Positions 45,425 through 53,975 of a stretch of DNA of 64,000 bases are shown here, piece by piece. Location: contig NZ_CP049303.1 in the NCBI RefSeq assembly GCF_019443985.1, positions 124,001 to 188,000 of the forward strand. Direction: 5' to 3'. The notes beneath the pieces were generated by a model that made no database searches, was not told the origin of the DNA, and saw nothing but the letters and a program-made list of their open reading frames with translations. A program made the translations under genes and the position numbers. The number at the start of each line of letters is the position of its first letter. The stretch's first letter is position 1. The stretch is from Liquorilactobacillus hordei DSM 19519. Its GTDB lineage: Bacteria > Bacillota > Bacilli > Lactobacillales > Lactobacillaceae.

Positions 45425-46154
45425 AGAACATATTGACGAGGGATGGTTACTGCCGTATTCTGATATGCTAACGCTTTTATTAGCATTATTTATTGTTTTG
45501 TTTGCAATGGCCAAAGTTGATAATACTAAATTCCAAGAATTCAAATCAGAGTTTGGTACGTTGCTCTCAACACACCAATCGTCAAATTCTATCGTAACCA
45601 TTGGTGAAAAAAATAAAACTCAAGGTTCTGCTTTAAGTTCTGCCTCTTCACTTGAGAGTTCATCCTCGAGTAGCTCCCAATCGACAGATCAACTAGAAGT
45701 TATCAAGCAACAATTAGCTTCGAATCTTCAAAATTCTGGATTATCTAATAGTGTCTCTGTATACATAAAAAGCAATGATTTGCATATTGTTATAAATAGC
45801 AATATTTTGTTTGACTCTGGTAGTGCAACTCTCTCGCAAAGTACACAAAATTTATTAACTTCATTGCTTGATCCACTTAAAGCTGTTAGTACAAATCCTA
45901 TTATCATTGCTGGTTATACCGATGACCAACCTTTAAAATCAACTTCTGTTTACAAATCTAATTGGGAACTTAGTTCTGCTCGTGCAATCTCAGTAATGAA
46001 TTTTTTCGTAGGAAATAATGTTTTCAATGAGGATAATATTTCAATTCAAGCCTATGGTGCAAATAAGCCCAAAGACACAAATGCAACTGCATCCGGTCGT
46101 TCCAATAACCGTCGTGTAGAGATAATAGTTGAAAAAACATCACAAAATTATTAA
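45402..46154 (+). CDS. motB: Flagellar stator protein MotB
   Basis: The 250-residue protein has one membrane segment with the essential proton-binding Asp in YSDMLTLLLALFIVLFAMAKVD, a Ser-rich linker (about 75-100) and an OmpA/MotB peptidoglycan-binding domain (NILFDSGSATLSQST ... IIIAGYTDDQPL ... NWELSSARAISVMNFF ... ASGRSNNRRVEIIVE). I start at ATG 45402, overlapping motA by 23 bp; an upstream in-frame start would add 36 residues inside motA. Confidence 0.94.
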   Translation: MKKRKKNEEHIDEGWLLPYSDMLTLLLALFIVLFAMAKVDNTKFQEFKSEFGTLLSTHQSSNSIVTIGEKNKTQGSALSSASSLESSSSSSSQSTDQLEVIKQQLASNLQNSGLSNSVSVYIKSNDLHIVINSNILFDSGSATLSQSTQNLLTSLLDPLKAVSTNPIIIAGYTDDQPLKSTSVYKSNWELSSARAISVMNFFVGNNVFNEDNISIQAYGANKPKDTNATASGRSNNRRVEIIVEKTSQNY

Positions 46155-46166
46155 ACAATCTAAGTA

Positions 46167-46208
46167 TAGGGGATTGAGTCAAAAATTAATTTTTGATTCA
46201 GTCCCCTA
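46167..46208. terminator. Terminator after motB, strong palindrome
   Basis: A near-perfect palindrome of about 20 bp per arm (outer TAGGGGA/TCCCCTA, inner TCAAAAATT/AATTTTTGA, G-T pairs between) begins 12 bases after the motB stop and is followed by TTTAATTT. A closely related palindrome lies at 51825-51868. Confidence 0.8.
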
Positions 46209-46341
46209 TTTAATTTGAGTAAAGTGTATTCCATAATTCAAAATTCTCCGTCTAACCTTGAATTACTCGTAACAAAATATTCAATTATCTCGACTTTATA
46301 TTGTCTTTTTGTTTACACTAATTACATATGGAGTCAATAAA

Positions 46342-46376
46342 AACGCTAGATCAAAAATGAATTTCAATCTGGCGTT
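46342..46376 (-). terminator. Terminator of the second chemoreceptor gene
   Basis: The arms AACGCTAGAT (46342-46351) and ATCTGGCGTT (46367-46376) pair over 10 bp with one G-T pair. On the minus strand the stem is followed by TTTTATT. It lies about 58 bases after the stop of the receptor gene that ends at 46434. Confidence 0.75.
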
Positions 46377-46433
46377 CCATAGCAAAAATATCCTATTTTA
46401 TTCGATTCAAAAAAATCATACTGATTTTAATTT

Positions 46434-48455
46434 TTATTTCTCAGTTCTAAATTTCTCTGTCCCATGTTCTAAAACTGCAGAAACTTCCTTCAAATCAGCT
46501 ATATTTCTTGTGAATTCTGTCATTGTAGCCAAAACTTCTTCAGAATTTGCAGAAACTTCTTCCGTCCCAGCTGCATTTTCTTCTGTAGATGATGCAACTC
46601 CTTCTAATTTTTCCAATACCTCTTTTTGAACTTTTTTGATTCTTTTACTATATTCTTCGACTTCAATAATTTTTTCCAACAGTTTCCCACTTTTTTTGAA
46701 CACTTCTTGCGAAGAATCGATTGCATCCTCAATCAATTTTGTTTGCTTTTGCCCACCAGCGACAGAAGCAGCCGTTTGACTTACCATATCAGCAGATTGA
46801 TTTGTAATCTTCTGGATTATTCTTTCTATCTCTTTAGTTGAATCTTTTGTTTTTTCAGAAAGTTTGCGGATTTCTGTTGCCACTACTGCAAAGCCTTTTC
46901 CCTTCTCACCAACACTAGCAGCCTCTATTGAAGCATTTAACGCCAACAAATTAGTTTGATGTGAAATTCCATCTATAACACCAATTATCTTATTAACATT
47001 TTGAATGTTAGCGTCAAGGCTCTCAACTGTTTGATTCAGATTTTCCATCTTTACCAATTCATTTTTCCAATTTTGTTCAACGTTTTGGGAGATTTTAATA
47101 TTATCATTGTTCAACTCAGCAGCTTCTTTTGATTCCTTGGTCATTTCTTCAACATTACCACTCAGCCCATTAGTAATCTGCGAAAGTTTTTGTAACTTTG
47201 TTACGCTGTTTTCCGTTTCTTGTGCTTGAACACCGGTTACTTCCGCTATACCTGTTATTGTTTGTGCAACTTCTTCAGTTGCCTTATTAGTTTGATCTCC
47301 CAACTCTGCAAGTAAATTTGATTTTTGAGCAACCACCCTTGTTTCCTTTTTAACTTGATTGATAAGTTCGCTTATGGACAAAATCATTTTATTATATAAC
47401 GCAGTAATCCTATTAATCTCATTACCTTTTTCATTTGGCTTCAAAATGAAGTGAGCAATTCTATCCAACCAATCAGCTTTTTTGCTAGGTTTCTCACTTA
47501 TCAGTGTAAGTTCTCCTTGGCCAGCCTTTATGAAGTAACCACTAAACTTATTAACTAACAATCCCATCATCTTACTTGCAAGTAACGAGATCAATACCAC
47601 AATAATTAACGTAATAGCAATAACCCAAATAGCTGTGAATATTAAAGAACCCAGCTCCTTATTCAGGTCATTTTTCCCCACCCTAGAAAAGACCCAAGTA
47701 GAACTATCAGCCGTTATTTTGTCAAAATAGATTTCGTTAATCTTGTTTGTTCCTTTGATGGAAACTGTTCCTCGTAATTTTTTGGAATTTTTTATTTTTT
47801 TATAAATTTCAGTTCTATCGATATTTTGTCCCAGTTGCAAACCATCCTTTGCACCTATATTACTGTTTGCTACCACACGGCCATTTCTTGATATTAACGT
47901 TGCACTTCCTGTTCTACCAACCTTAATTCCCATCGCAGTATTTTGTATTCCTGTATATGATGTATCTATTGCTAAAACTCCAGATTGTCCTTCATTATTA
48001 TGTATTGCAATTGAAGCCGTTGCAATATAATCACCTGCACTGTTTCTATATGGGGCAGTCCAATAAATTCCGCCGCTATTTTCTACCCCACCCTTATACC
48101 ATGCTTTCTTTAAAAGACTTTTATCGCCTTTTGAATCTGCAAAAGTAATTTTCTTAATATCACCATTTCCAACCTTTACTGCCTTCAAAGTTTGGTTGAT
48201 GTTTTTATTATTAAACTTTGACTTAAAGACTTCCAGATAAGCTAGGTTTTTAAGTTCTTGTTCAACGTTTGCATGCAGATTTTGTTTAGCTGTTATTAAA
48301 ATATTTATTGCACTTTTTTTACTGATGTTGTTTCTAGAAACCAAAAGATTCTTTGTCTGGATATATGAACTTGTAGTAATTACAAATGCGGGAATCATAA
48401 CTGCAACCACTAAAATAATAGCCATAATAGTTCCAATGCTTGCTTTTCTTTTCAT
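46434..48455 (-). CDS. Chemoreceptor (MCP) with external dCache-like sensor
   Basis: The 673-residue protein has membrane segments at about 10-30 and 270-300 around a roughly 240-residue external domain. That domain shows dCache features ([69 protein letters not shown] loop). A linker follows, then the MCP signalling tip [44 protein letters not shown]. It probably senses an external small molecule, such as an amino acid or organic acid; the ligand is unknown. A sigma-28 promoter lies upstream. Confidence 0.92.
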   Translation of the reverse strand: MKRKASIGTIMAIILVVAVMIPAFVITTSSYIQTKNLLVSRNNISKKSAINILITAKQNLHANVEQELKNLAYLEVFKSKFNNKNINQTLKAVKVGNGDIKKITFADSKGDKSLLKKAWYKGGVENSGGIYWTAPYRNSAGDYIATASIAIHNNEGQSGVLAIDTSYTGIQNTAMGIKVGRTGSATLISRNGRVVANSNIGAKDGLQLGQNIDRTEIYKKIKNSKKLRGTVSIKGTNKINEIYFDKITADSSTWVFSRVGKNDLNKELGSLIFTAIWVIAITLIIVVLISLLASKMMGLLVNKFSGYFIKAGQGELTLISEKPSKKADWLDRIAHFILKPNEKGNEINRITALYNKMILSISELINQVKKETRVVAQKSNLLAELGDQTNKATEEVAQTITGIAEVTGVQAQETENSVTKLQKLSQITNGLSGNVEEMTKESKEAAELNNDNIKISQNVEQNWKNELVKMENLNQTVESLDANIQNVNKIIGVIDGISHQTNLLALNASIEAASVGEKGKGFAVVATEIRKLSEKTKDSTKEIERIIQKITNQSADMVSQTAASVAGGQKQTKLIEDAIDSSQEVFKKSGKLLEKIIEVEEYSKRIKKVQKEVLEKLEGVASSTEENAAGTEEVSANSEEVLATMTEFTRNIADLKEVSAVLEHGTEKFRTEK

Positions 48456-48510
48456 AAAAAACCTCCATAAATTCTCTTATTATGCCCTAAACTTACACAT
48501 ATAAAGAATG

Positions 48511-48537
48511 TTATCGGTTTCTTACTTACTTTTTTTA
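48511..48537 (-). promoter_or_regulatory. Sigma-28 promoter of the second chemoreceptor
   Basis: The minus strand reads TAAA (48537-48534), 15 bases, then ACCGATAA (48518-48511), one mismatch to the SigD consensus. It lies about 55 bases before the receptor start codon at 48455. Confidence 0.75.
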
Positions 48538-48578
48538 ATCCCCAAATTACATAATGAAGACTTTTAATAACAAACAAA

Positions 48579-48626
48579 AAACTCACTTTTTCTTCAACTA
48601 TTATCATTGAAAGAAAAAGTGAGTTT
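48579..48626 (-). terminator. Hairpin upstream of the chemoreceptor gene
   Basis: The arms AAACTCACTTTTTCTT (48579-48594) and AAGAAAAAGTGAGTTT (48611-48626) pair perfectly over 16 bp. On the minus strand a TTTTTGTTTG tract follows. It may stop leftward read-through into the receptor promoter. The stretch 48627-48766 holds nothing else I can identify. Confidence 0.6.
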
Positions 48627-48766
48627 CCATTTTATTTAAGAAGTAACACTTTAAAACCAGTTCTAACATCAATAATTTGACTAACACTTAAAATCGAAGT
48701 ATCACATTTTAGTCTAGTTCGAAATAACCGATATACTTGTTTTGTGAAAACATCTGTAATCAAAAC

Positions 48767-48812
48767 AATGAGGAGACAAACCAAAATTTATTTTTTGGGC
48801 GATCTCCTCATT
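48767..48812 (-). terminator. Terminator after the Rrf2-type regulator gene
   Basis: The outer arms AATGAGGAGA (48767-48776) and TCTCCTCATT (48803-48812) pair perfectly, with inner CCAAAA/TTTTGG, and GTTTTGATT follows on the minus strand. It starts 18 bases after the stop of the Rrf2-type gene. Confidence 0.75.
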
Positions 48813-48830
48813 ATTAAACTATGTGCGTTT

Positions 48831-49265
48831 TCATCTACTGCTAGAATTACTTTCTACCAAAATTCCTTCTATAATACTTTCCAATGAGATCTTCTTCATT
48901 TCTGACTCTGCTGCACTCTGTACTTTAGTATATTCCATCTGCAAAACATCTTGAATATTTCCACCAACAATACAATTTAGATTAGTCTTGTCATCAACAT
49001 GAAGTAAATTATGATCATCTGCAATTGCACTATAGATATCAAATAATGAAATCTCACTGCTAGCTTTAGCCAAAACAGGCTGGGCTATTCCTTTTTGCGT
49101 CACCAAAAGTCCATCACGTGTCAAATACATCATCAATCTCCTCACAAGACTCGGATTAGAATTAATACTTTTAGCAATTTCCCCGCTCGACAAAATTTGC
49201 CCCTTACAGATTTCAATATATGCCATAATATGCACCGCATCGCTTAATTTGTGAGAATACTTCAT
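48831..49265 (-). CDS. Rrf2-family transcription regulator
   Basis: This 144-residue regulator has the Rrf2 winged-helix start (MKYSHKLSDAVHIMAYIEICKGQILSSGEIAKSINSNPSLVRRLMMYLTRDGLLVTQKG). Only one Cys is near the effector region (LNCIVGG), so it is not an Fe-S type with three cysteines and may sense redox or electrophiles through that Cys (inference). It is downstream of, and probably co-transcribed with, a broken NmrA-type reductase gene (29-bp gap). Confidence 0.88.
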   Translation of the reverse strand: MKYSHKLSDAVHIMAYIEICKGQILSSGEIAKSINSNPSLVRRLMMYLTRDGLLVTQKGIAQPVLAKASSEISLFDIYSAIADDHNLLHVDDKTNLNCIVGGNIQDVLQMEYTKVQSAAESEMKKISLESIIEGILVESNSSSR

Positions 49266-49294
49266 ATTATCTCCTCTCTCATACTAGGAGAACA

Positions 49295-50141
49295 TTATAT
49301 CTCTAATAAAGCCTCCTTTAAAGGTGTAAGTTCTCTACCAAGAGTATCAACCAAGTCACGATCATTCTCAGTCAGTTCTCCTTCTTTGATCAAATCCTGA
49401 ATCATTATGATAATATCTGCAGCATTTTGTAATCCTGCCTTATTTAGCTCGTCACGATACTCAGTCTCAGACAAAGATTCAACTTTAAATTGTCTTTTAG
49501 AAACACCCGCGACTGGCTTTAGCAAGATCTGCAAAAGAAAGTGAATTACCAGCAAATTCATACACTGTCTTGGGAACATCTGTTACCAAAACTTTTGCTG
49601 CTGCTTCAGCATATTCTCGTTCAAGAGCCCAGCCAACACGTCCTTCACCAGCTGAATATTGGAATGGATGACCTGCCAATGCTCCCTTTATAAGATCTGC
49701 CTGATTCTCCAAATACCAATTATTTCTTAAAAAGGCATGTTTTATTCCACTTTCAGTTAATGCTTTTTCAGTAATTTTATGATCTGATGCCAATAAACTT
49801 TTGGCTTGATCTGCATGAGGAAAACTCGTGTATGCAACAAAATTCACCCCTGCGTTTTGTGCTGCTTGGACAACATTCAAATGCTGCTTATCACGGGGAT
49901 AACTTCCCCCTGGAACTGAGGAAATGAAGAGTAAGCGTCCAATTCCTGCAAATGCTTTTTCCAAGCCCTCTTCATCAGTATAATCTGCCTGACGGATTTC
50001 AATCCCTGTCGGTAAAATCTTTTCAGCTTTCTTTGTGTTACGAACTAAAGCCACAATATTTTCTTTATCTACTAATTCAGTCAAATATTCAACTGCTCTT
50101 TTGCCAAACTTACCTGTCGCTGCTGTAACTCCATATTTCAT
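49295..50141 (-). pseudogene. NmrA/QOR2-type NAD(P)H-binding reductase, frameshifted
   Basis: The first 214 codons (from ATG 50141) encode a Rossmann protein of the NmrA/quinone oxidoreductase 2 kind (VTAATGKFGKRAVEYL; VALVRNTKKAEKI; ADYTDEEGLEKAFAGI; ISSVPGGSYPRDKQHLNVVQAA). The frame stops at 49497. The continuation (VAGVSKRQFKVESLSETEYRDELNKAGL ... LKEALLEI) is in a different frame, ending 49295. Removing one G from the GG at 49515-49516 would restore a protein of about 281 residues. Either a real frameshift or a sequencing error. The natural substrate is likely a quinone. Confidence 0.85.
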
Positions 50142-50248
50142 ATTGAAACCCTCCTGTATTTTTTAAAATCACAACTTGTTATTTATAAAGTAACACATAT
50201 AATATTCTTTGGCAACTACTATGCTTGTATCTTTCGTTTTATAAAAAA

Positions 50249-50265
50249 GGGAGTGTGCCATAAGT
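50249..50265. mobile_element. Remnant of an IS1182-type terminal repeat
   Basis: GGGAGTGTGCCATAAGT matches the start of the 19-bp end of the intact element at 61767-63564 (GGGGCTGTGCCATAAGTCC) at 15 of 17 positions, and both are preceded by AAAAAA. No transposase follows; another IS begins at 50270. Confidence 0.55.
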
Positions 50266-50316
50266 GAAGTGCCTTACAAAACTTGGACATGTAAATCAAG
50301 TTTTGGAGGTGCTTTT

Positions 50317-50841
50317 TTGACACGTAATTATACCTACAGCTTTAAGTTGAAAGTAGTTAAAGAATATTTAAATGGTGAAAATTCACTCCACACACTGTGT
50401 CTGAAATATAAGATGCCGAGTGATACTCCATTAGTAATTTGGGTGTCGCGTTATAAAGCTTTTGGCCCTACCGGTCTTAAACAGCTTAAACGCCGACACT
50501 ATTCTAATGATTTCAAGGTAGCGGTTATTACCTATTACTTGAACCATTCTACCAGTATTCAAAAAACAGCCATCCACTTTGATATCAGCCACACAGTCGT
50601 TTATAATTGGCTTAAATTAATGCGGCAATTTGGAATTAAAGCCGTAATTTCATCTAAGATAGGACGACCCAAGATGGTTAAGAAAAAGAAAGAAACATCC
50701 AAGAAAAAGACCGAACAACAGTTAATAGAGAGACAACAAAAACAAATCAGACATTTAGAACAGGAACTTTCCTATACTAAAATTGAGAATGTTTATCTAA
50801 AAAAATTGGATGCCGTAATTCGAAACAAAAAACAGCACTAA
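50317..50841 (+). CDS. IS3-family OrfA, HTH protein
   Basis: The 174-residue protein has two helix-turn-helix regions (YSFKLKVVKEYLNGENSLHTLCLKYKMPSDTPLVIWVSRYKAFG; YSNDFKVAVITYYLNHSTSIQKTAIHFDISHTVVYNWLKLMRQFG) and a C-terminal leucine-rich coiled coil. It binds the IS ends. I start at TTG 50317, which has GGAGGTG upstream. An A7 run at 50799-50805 in phase A-AAA-AAA fits a programmed -1 frameshift that would fuse OrfA to OrfB. Confidence 0.88.
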   Translation: MTRNYTYSFKLKVVKEYLNGENSLHTLCLKYKMPSDTPLVIWVSRYKAFGPTGLKQLKRRHYSNDFKVAVITYYLNHSTSIQKTAIHFDISHTVVYNWLKLMRQFGIKAVISSKIGRPKMVKKKKETSKKKTEQQLIERQQKQIRHLEQELSYTKIENVYLKKLDAVIRNKKQH

Positions 50842-50861
50842 AAGTTAAAACAATTAACGAA

Positions 50862-51704
50862 TTGCGGCGTGATTATCCCTTTATTACGCTCTTAAAAGTT
50901 GCGGGACTTGCGCGTTCGACGTATTACTATCATTTAGCTTGTCTAAACCGGCCTGATAAATATCGTCAGGTTAAACAAATTATTCGGCAAGAATTTGCCC
51001 GCTCTCATCAAACTTATGGTTATCGTCGCATGAGATTTGTTTTAAAACAGCATCATGTTAAACTTTGTCTAGAAACTGTTCGTAAAATTATGTTTTCTAT
51101 GGGTCTGAAAGTTACTCTTTTTTCAAAACATTCTGGGCGGTACAACTCATATCATGGTCATGTTGGACAGGTGGTACCTAACTTGCTCAAGCAACAATTC
51201 AAGGCCCATAAACCATATACTGTTTTGCATACTGACGTCAGTCAGTTTAAACTTACGTGTGGAAAATGGGGTTATATTTCGACAGTTATTGATGAGGCTA
51301 GTAATGAAGTTTTAGCCGCTAAAGTTAGTTCAACACCCAATCGTGTTTTGATCGATCAAACCCTTGAAACAGTCATTAAAAAAATTCCCGCAACCACTAA
51401 ACCAATTCTACACTCTGATCAAGGATGGCAATATCAAATGACCAATTATCAAGCTAAACTAAGACATCATCATTTCATTCAAAGCATGTCTCGTAAGGGA
51501 AATTGTTTAGACAATGCCCCAGTTGAGAGCTTTTTCAGTATGCTTAAACGTGAATGTTTAAGGCGCATTAAGGTTACTTCGCTCAGTGAACTAAGTACAT
51601 TAGTGGAACATTATGTTGCTTGGTATAATAACCAGCGAATTTCACTTAAGCGTCACGGATTAACTCCAGTCGAATATCGTAAACAGTATCTAACTAATAA
51701 TTAA
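50862..51704 (+). CDS. IS3-family OrfB, DDE transposase
   Basis: The reading frame covers the rve integrase core: VLHTDVSQFKL (first Asp), PILHSDQGWQYQ (second Asp) and NAPVESFFSMLKRE (Glu). The HTH_21 region (FARSHQTYGYRRMRFVLK) precedes it. The same frame is open back to the A7 slip site at 50799, so the active enzyme is probably the OrfAB fusion rather than a product begun at the TTG at 50862. Confidence 0.9.
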   Translation: MRRDYPFITLLKVAGLARSTYYYHLACLNRPDKYRQVKQIIRQEFARSHQTYGYRRMRFVLKQHHVKLCLETVRKIMFSMGLKVTLFSKHSGRYNSYHGHVGQVVPNLLKQQFKAHKPYTVLHTDVSQFKLTCGKWGYISTVIDEASNEVLAAKVSSTPNRVLIDQTLETVIKKIPATTKPILHSDQGWQYQMTNYQAKLRHHHFIQSMSRKGNCLDNAPVESFFSMLKRECLRRIKVTSLSELSTLVEHYVAWYNNQRISLKRHGLTPVEYRKQYLTNN

Positions 51705-51824
51705 AACAAACATGTCCAACTTTTTTAAGGCAGTACAAAGTCGGGAAAATTTGAGTACTTTGCTATGAGTAATTCGAAGTTAGCCGGGGAATTTTGACTT
51801 ATGAAACACGTTTATACAAAATAA

Positions 51825-51868
51825 ATAGAGGAACTGAATCAAAATTAATTTTGACCCAGCTCCTCTAT
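51825..51868. terminator. Terminator of the GPH symporter gene
   Basis: The palindrome with arms ATAGAGGA/TCCTCTAT and TCAAAATT/AATTTTGA lies 10 bases after the symporter stop codon (minus strand) and is followed by TTATTTTG in that direction. It shares its central design with the motB terminator at 46167-46208. The stretch 51733-51824 holds no gene. Confidence 0.75.
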
Positions 51869-51877
51869 ATTTTCTAC

Positions 51878-53203
51878 TCATTTATCAGAATTAATGCCTT
51901 TTTGTAATTTGGTTTCGTTGTAAAAACGTAAAACAATAATCATCAAAATATAGATGATAAGTGGTATCCAGACATAATTCATATTTATCATCTTTAAAGT
52001 TGCTAGATTTTGCTTAGCATTTGGAACATATCCTGCAATATCAAACAATCCTGCAGTGATTAACCCACTCAAACCTAGGCCTAGGTTGACACCTAATATA
52101 TTGGCAGACGAAAGGACCCCCTCTGCTTGAATTCCCAGCACTGCTCCATAACGAATAGTATCTGCAATCATAATAGAGACCAATCCAACAATAATTCCAT
52201 TACCAATAGAGTTTATAAGGATTCCTCCAAAAATAATAAATAACTGACTGAGGTATACACCACCTGCTAGGATAAGTTGTCCGATTATTGCCGTAATCAT
52301 TCCCAAAGTCATAACTTTCTTTTTATCATGCTTAATGGTCAATCTGATTATCAGCATCACGCCAATCAATGATGAAAAAGTAAAACTACTTGCCCACGGA
52401 ACTAAATCGGCATCATTCCAAACATATTTGAAATAGTATATCGTTGTTTGATTTTTAATGCCTGTAACCAGCCAAAACAACAATATAACTACAGACAAGA
52501 CTATCCATGGCGTATTTTTCTTCAACATTGCTAGTACCTTAGATATTGGTTGATGTGCAATTTCTTTAATCGTAAATCTTTCACGTATCTGAAAAAAAGT
52601 ATTTAAAATTAATATTAATGAGATGACTCCGAATAAAATAATTGTCCATAAAAAACCTATACGTTCATTACCACCGCCAAAAAGAGCTACTAAAGGCACT
52701 GTAAATACAGAAACAATAATCTGCCCAGCACTCCCTCCGAATTGACGAACAACTCCTAAGAGGGTTATTTCACGTGAATTTTGTGTCATTGTCGGTAATA
52801 CAGATGTTATTGGTGAATTAACTGTCGTATAAAAGAAACCTAGTCCAAGATAGGTAACATATGCCCAAATCAACTTACCTTGCTCGGAAAAGTTCGGCGT
52901 TGCAAATGTCAAAATTGCAAAGACAACATATGGTACTGCATACCACAAGAAGAAAGGCCTGCTTTTTCCAAATCTTGAATGTGTATTATCAATCATGATA
53001 CCTACAACGATACTTCCAACTACATCAGCTACCCTAGCAATAACAAATAAAACCGCTACTGCTCCTGAATTTAAACCATAGACATCCGTATAAAAATAAA
53101 GAAGATATGTTGTCATTACCTGAAAAACGAGATTATCCGCTGCATCACTCAGTCCATAACTAATTCGTTCAGGCCATTTTGTTTGCCATTTATCTTTTTC
53201 CAC
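51878..53203 (-). CDS. GPH-family sugar symporter
   Basis: The 441-residue membrane protein has about 12 segments and the GPH family start (ISYGLSDAADNLVFQVMTTYLLYFYTDVYGL), followed by ARVADVVGSIVVGIMIDNTHSRFGKSRPF. Members import oligosaccharides, glucuronides or pentosides with a cation. The substrate cannot be told from sequence, and no glycosidase gene lies beside it. I start at GTG 53203 with AGGGGAGA upstream; a TTG at 53233 would place that site inside the gene. Confidence 0.85.
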   Translation of the reverse strand: MEKDKWQTKWPERISYGLSDAADNLVFQVMTTYLLYFYTDVYGLNSGAVAVLFVIARVADVVGSIVVGIMIDNTHSRFGKSRPFFLWYAVPYVVFAILTFATPNFSEQGKLIWAYVTYLGLGFFYTTVNSPITSVLPTMTQNSREITLLGVVRQFGGSAGQIIVSVFTVPLVALFGGGNERIGFLWTIILFGVISLILILNTFFQIRERFTIKEIAHQPISKVLAMLKKNTPWIVLSVVILLFWLVTGIKNQTTIYYFKYVWNDADLVPWASSFTFSSLIGVMLIIRLTIKHDKKKVMTLGMITAIIGQLILAGGVYLSQLFIIFGGILINSIGNGIIVGLVSIMIADTIRYGAVLGIQAEGVLSSANILGVNLGLGLSGLITAGLFDIAGYVPNAKQNLATLKMINMNYVWIPLIIYILMIIVLRFYNETKLQKGINSDK

Positions 53204-53298
53204 TAACAGAATCTCCCCTTTTATGGAATTCAAGCTAAGTCAAAAATCAATTTAACTTCTCTATTTATTTTTTTAAATATATCCTAAATAGCACAATC

Positions 53299-53796
53299 TC
53301 ATTTTAATTTTTGATTGTTTAATTCCTCAATCACAACATGGTTGACCCACATCCATGCCATATGTCCCAACACCTCAGACACATGTTCTTCCATAGGCTG
53401 ATCTTTCGCCGCTGGAACCGTTCCCATTGCAGGCATCAATCCAACATGTGTTGCTGCCCAAACACCTAAACCAAACAATGTTCCCTGACCGGCCTTAATT
53501 AATGGTACGTAATGACCTGCAACACTATAAACCATCCCAAAAGTTGCTGAAAATCCAAAATGAATAACAAAACTTGCCCATGGCATCTCGTGACCCGAAT
53601 AAGTATAAGTTGCGTGTGTAATAGATTCGGGAATTCCTAATTGCTGCATAAAAGTCTGCGGTGGATTTGTTGCATCTCTTTCTGGTGTCCTAGGGGGTAA
53701 TAAGTTCTCCCAACCCAACTTGACAAAACCTGAAACAACTCCTGCTACTCCACCAATTATAAGGGCATCTTTTAAATCAAAATTTTTCTTTCCCAT
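53299..53796 (-). CDS. YagU-family inner membrane protein
   Basis: The 165-residue protein has about three membrane segments and the YagU/DUF1440 pattern (IIGGVAGVVSGFVKLGWENLLPPRTPERDATNPPQ ... HFGFSATFGMVYSV ... LFGLGVWAATHVGLMPAMG ... GHMAWMWVNHVVIEEL). The E. coli member is linked to acid tolerance; here the role is unknown. A good ribosome-binding site (AAAGGAG) precedes the ATG. It is divergent from the nucleoside hydrolase gene. Confidence 0.87.
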   Translation of the reverse strand: MGKKNFDLKDALIIGGVAGVVSGFVKLGWENLLPPRTPERDATNPPQTFMQQLGIPESITHATYTYSGHEMPWASFVIHFGFSATFGMVYSVAGHYVPLIKAGQGTLFGLGVWAATHVGLMPAMGTVPAAKDQPMEEHVSEVLGHMAWMWVNHVVIEELNNQKLK

Positions 53797-53925
53797 TAAG
53801 TAAGTCTCCTTTCAAATCCTGAGATAAGTTTAGCCTATTTATTTATTTTGCGCTATTATTTCGTTTGTATATTCCTTTTAAATATTCTTTAGCATTCATT
53901 TTTAAAAAAAGGTGTTATTTCAAAA

Positions 53926-53941
53926 TATAATTGTATACAAT
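53926..53941 (+). promoter_or_regulatory. Possible -10 and GntR-type operator for nucleoside hydrolase
   Basis: A TATAAT box (53926-53931) runs directly into the perfect palindrome ATTGTATACAAT (53930-53941), about 35 bases before the start codon. TTGTATACAA is a core seen in GntR-family operators. A repressor bound here would block transcription. No regulator gene is adjacent and no good -35 is seen. Confidence 0.35.
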
Positions 53942-53975
53942 ATATCTTACATGATTGTTTTAGAGGAGGATTCTT

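Larger units (their letters stand above)
50270..51732 (+). mobile_element. IS3-family insertion sequence, first element
   Basis: The 1,463-bp element is bounded by related inverted ends: TGCCTTACAAAACTTGGAC at 50270 and the complement of TGCCTTAAAAAAGTTGGAC ending 51732. It has two overlapping-phase genes, orfA and orfB. I see no matching 3-bp duplication at the borders (AAG and GTA), so flanking DNA may have been rearranged after insertion. It abuts an IS1182 end remnant. Confidence 0.85.

Noticed and set aside
49295..49579. Separate small gene after the NmrA-type gene
   Set aside because: Its first residues are out-of-frame sequence from the upstream gene and the rest continues the same family, so it is the 3' part of a frameshifted gene.
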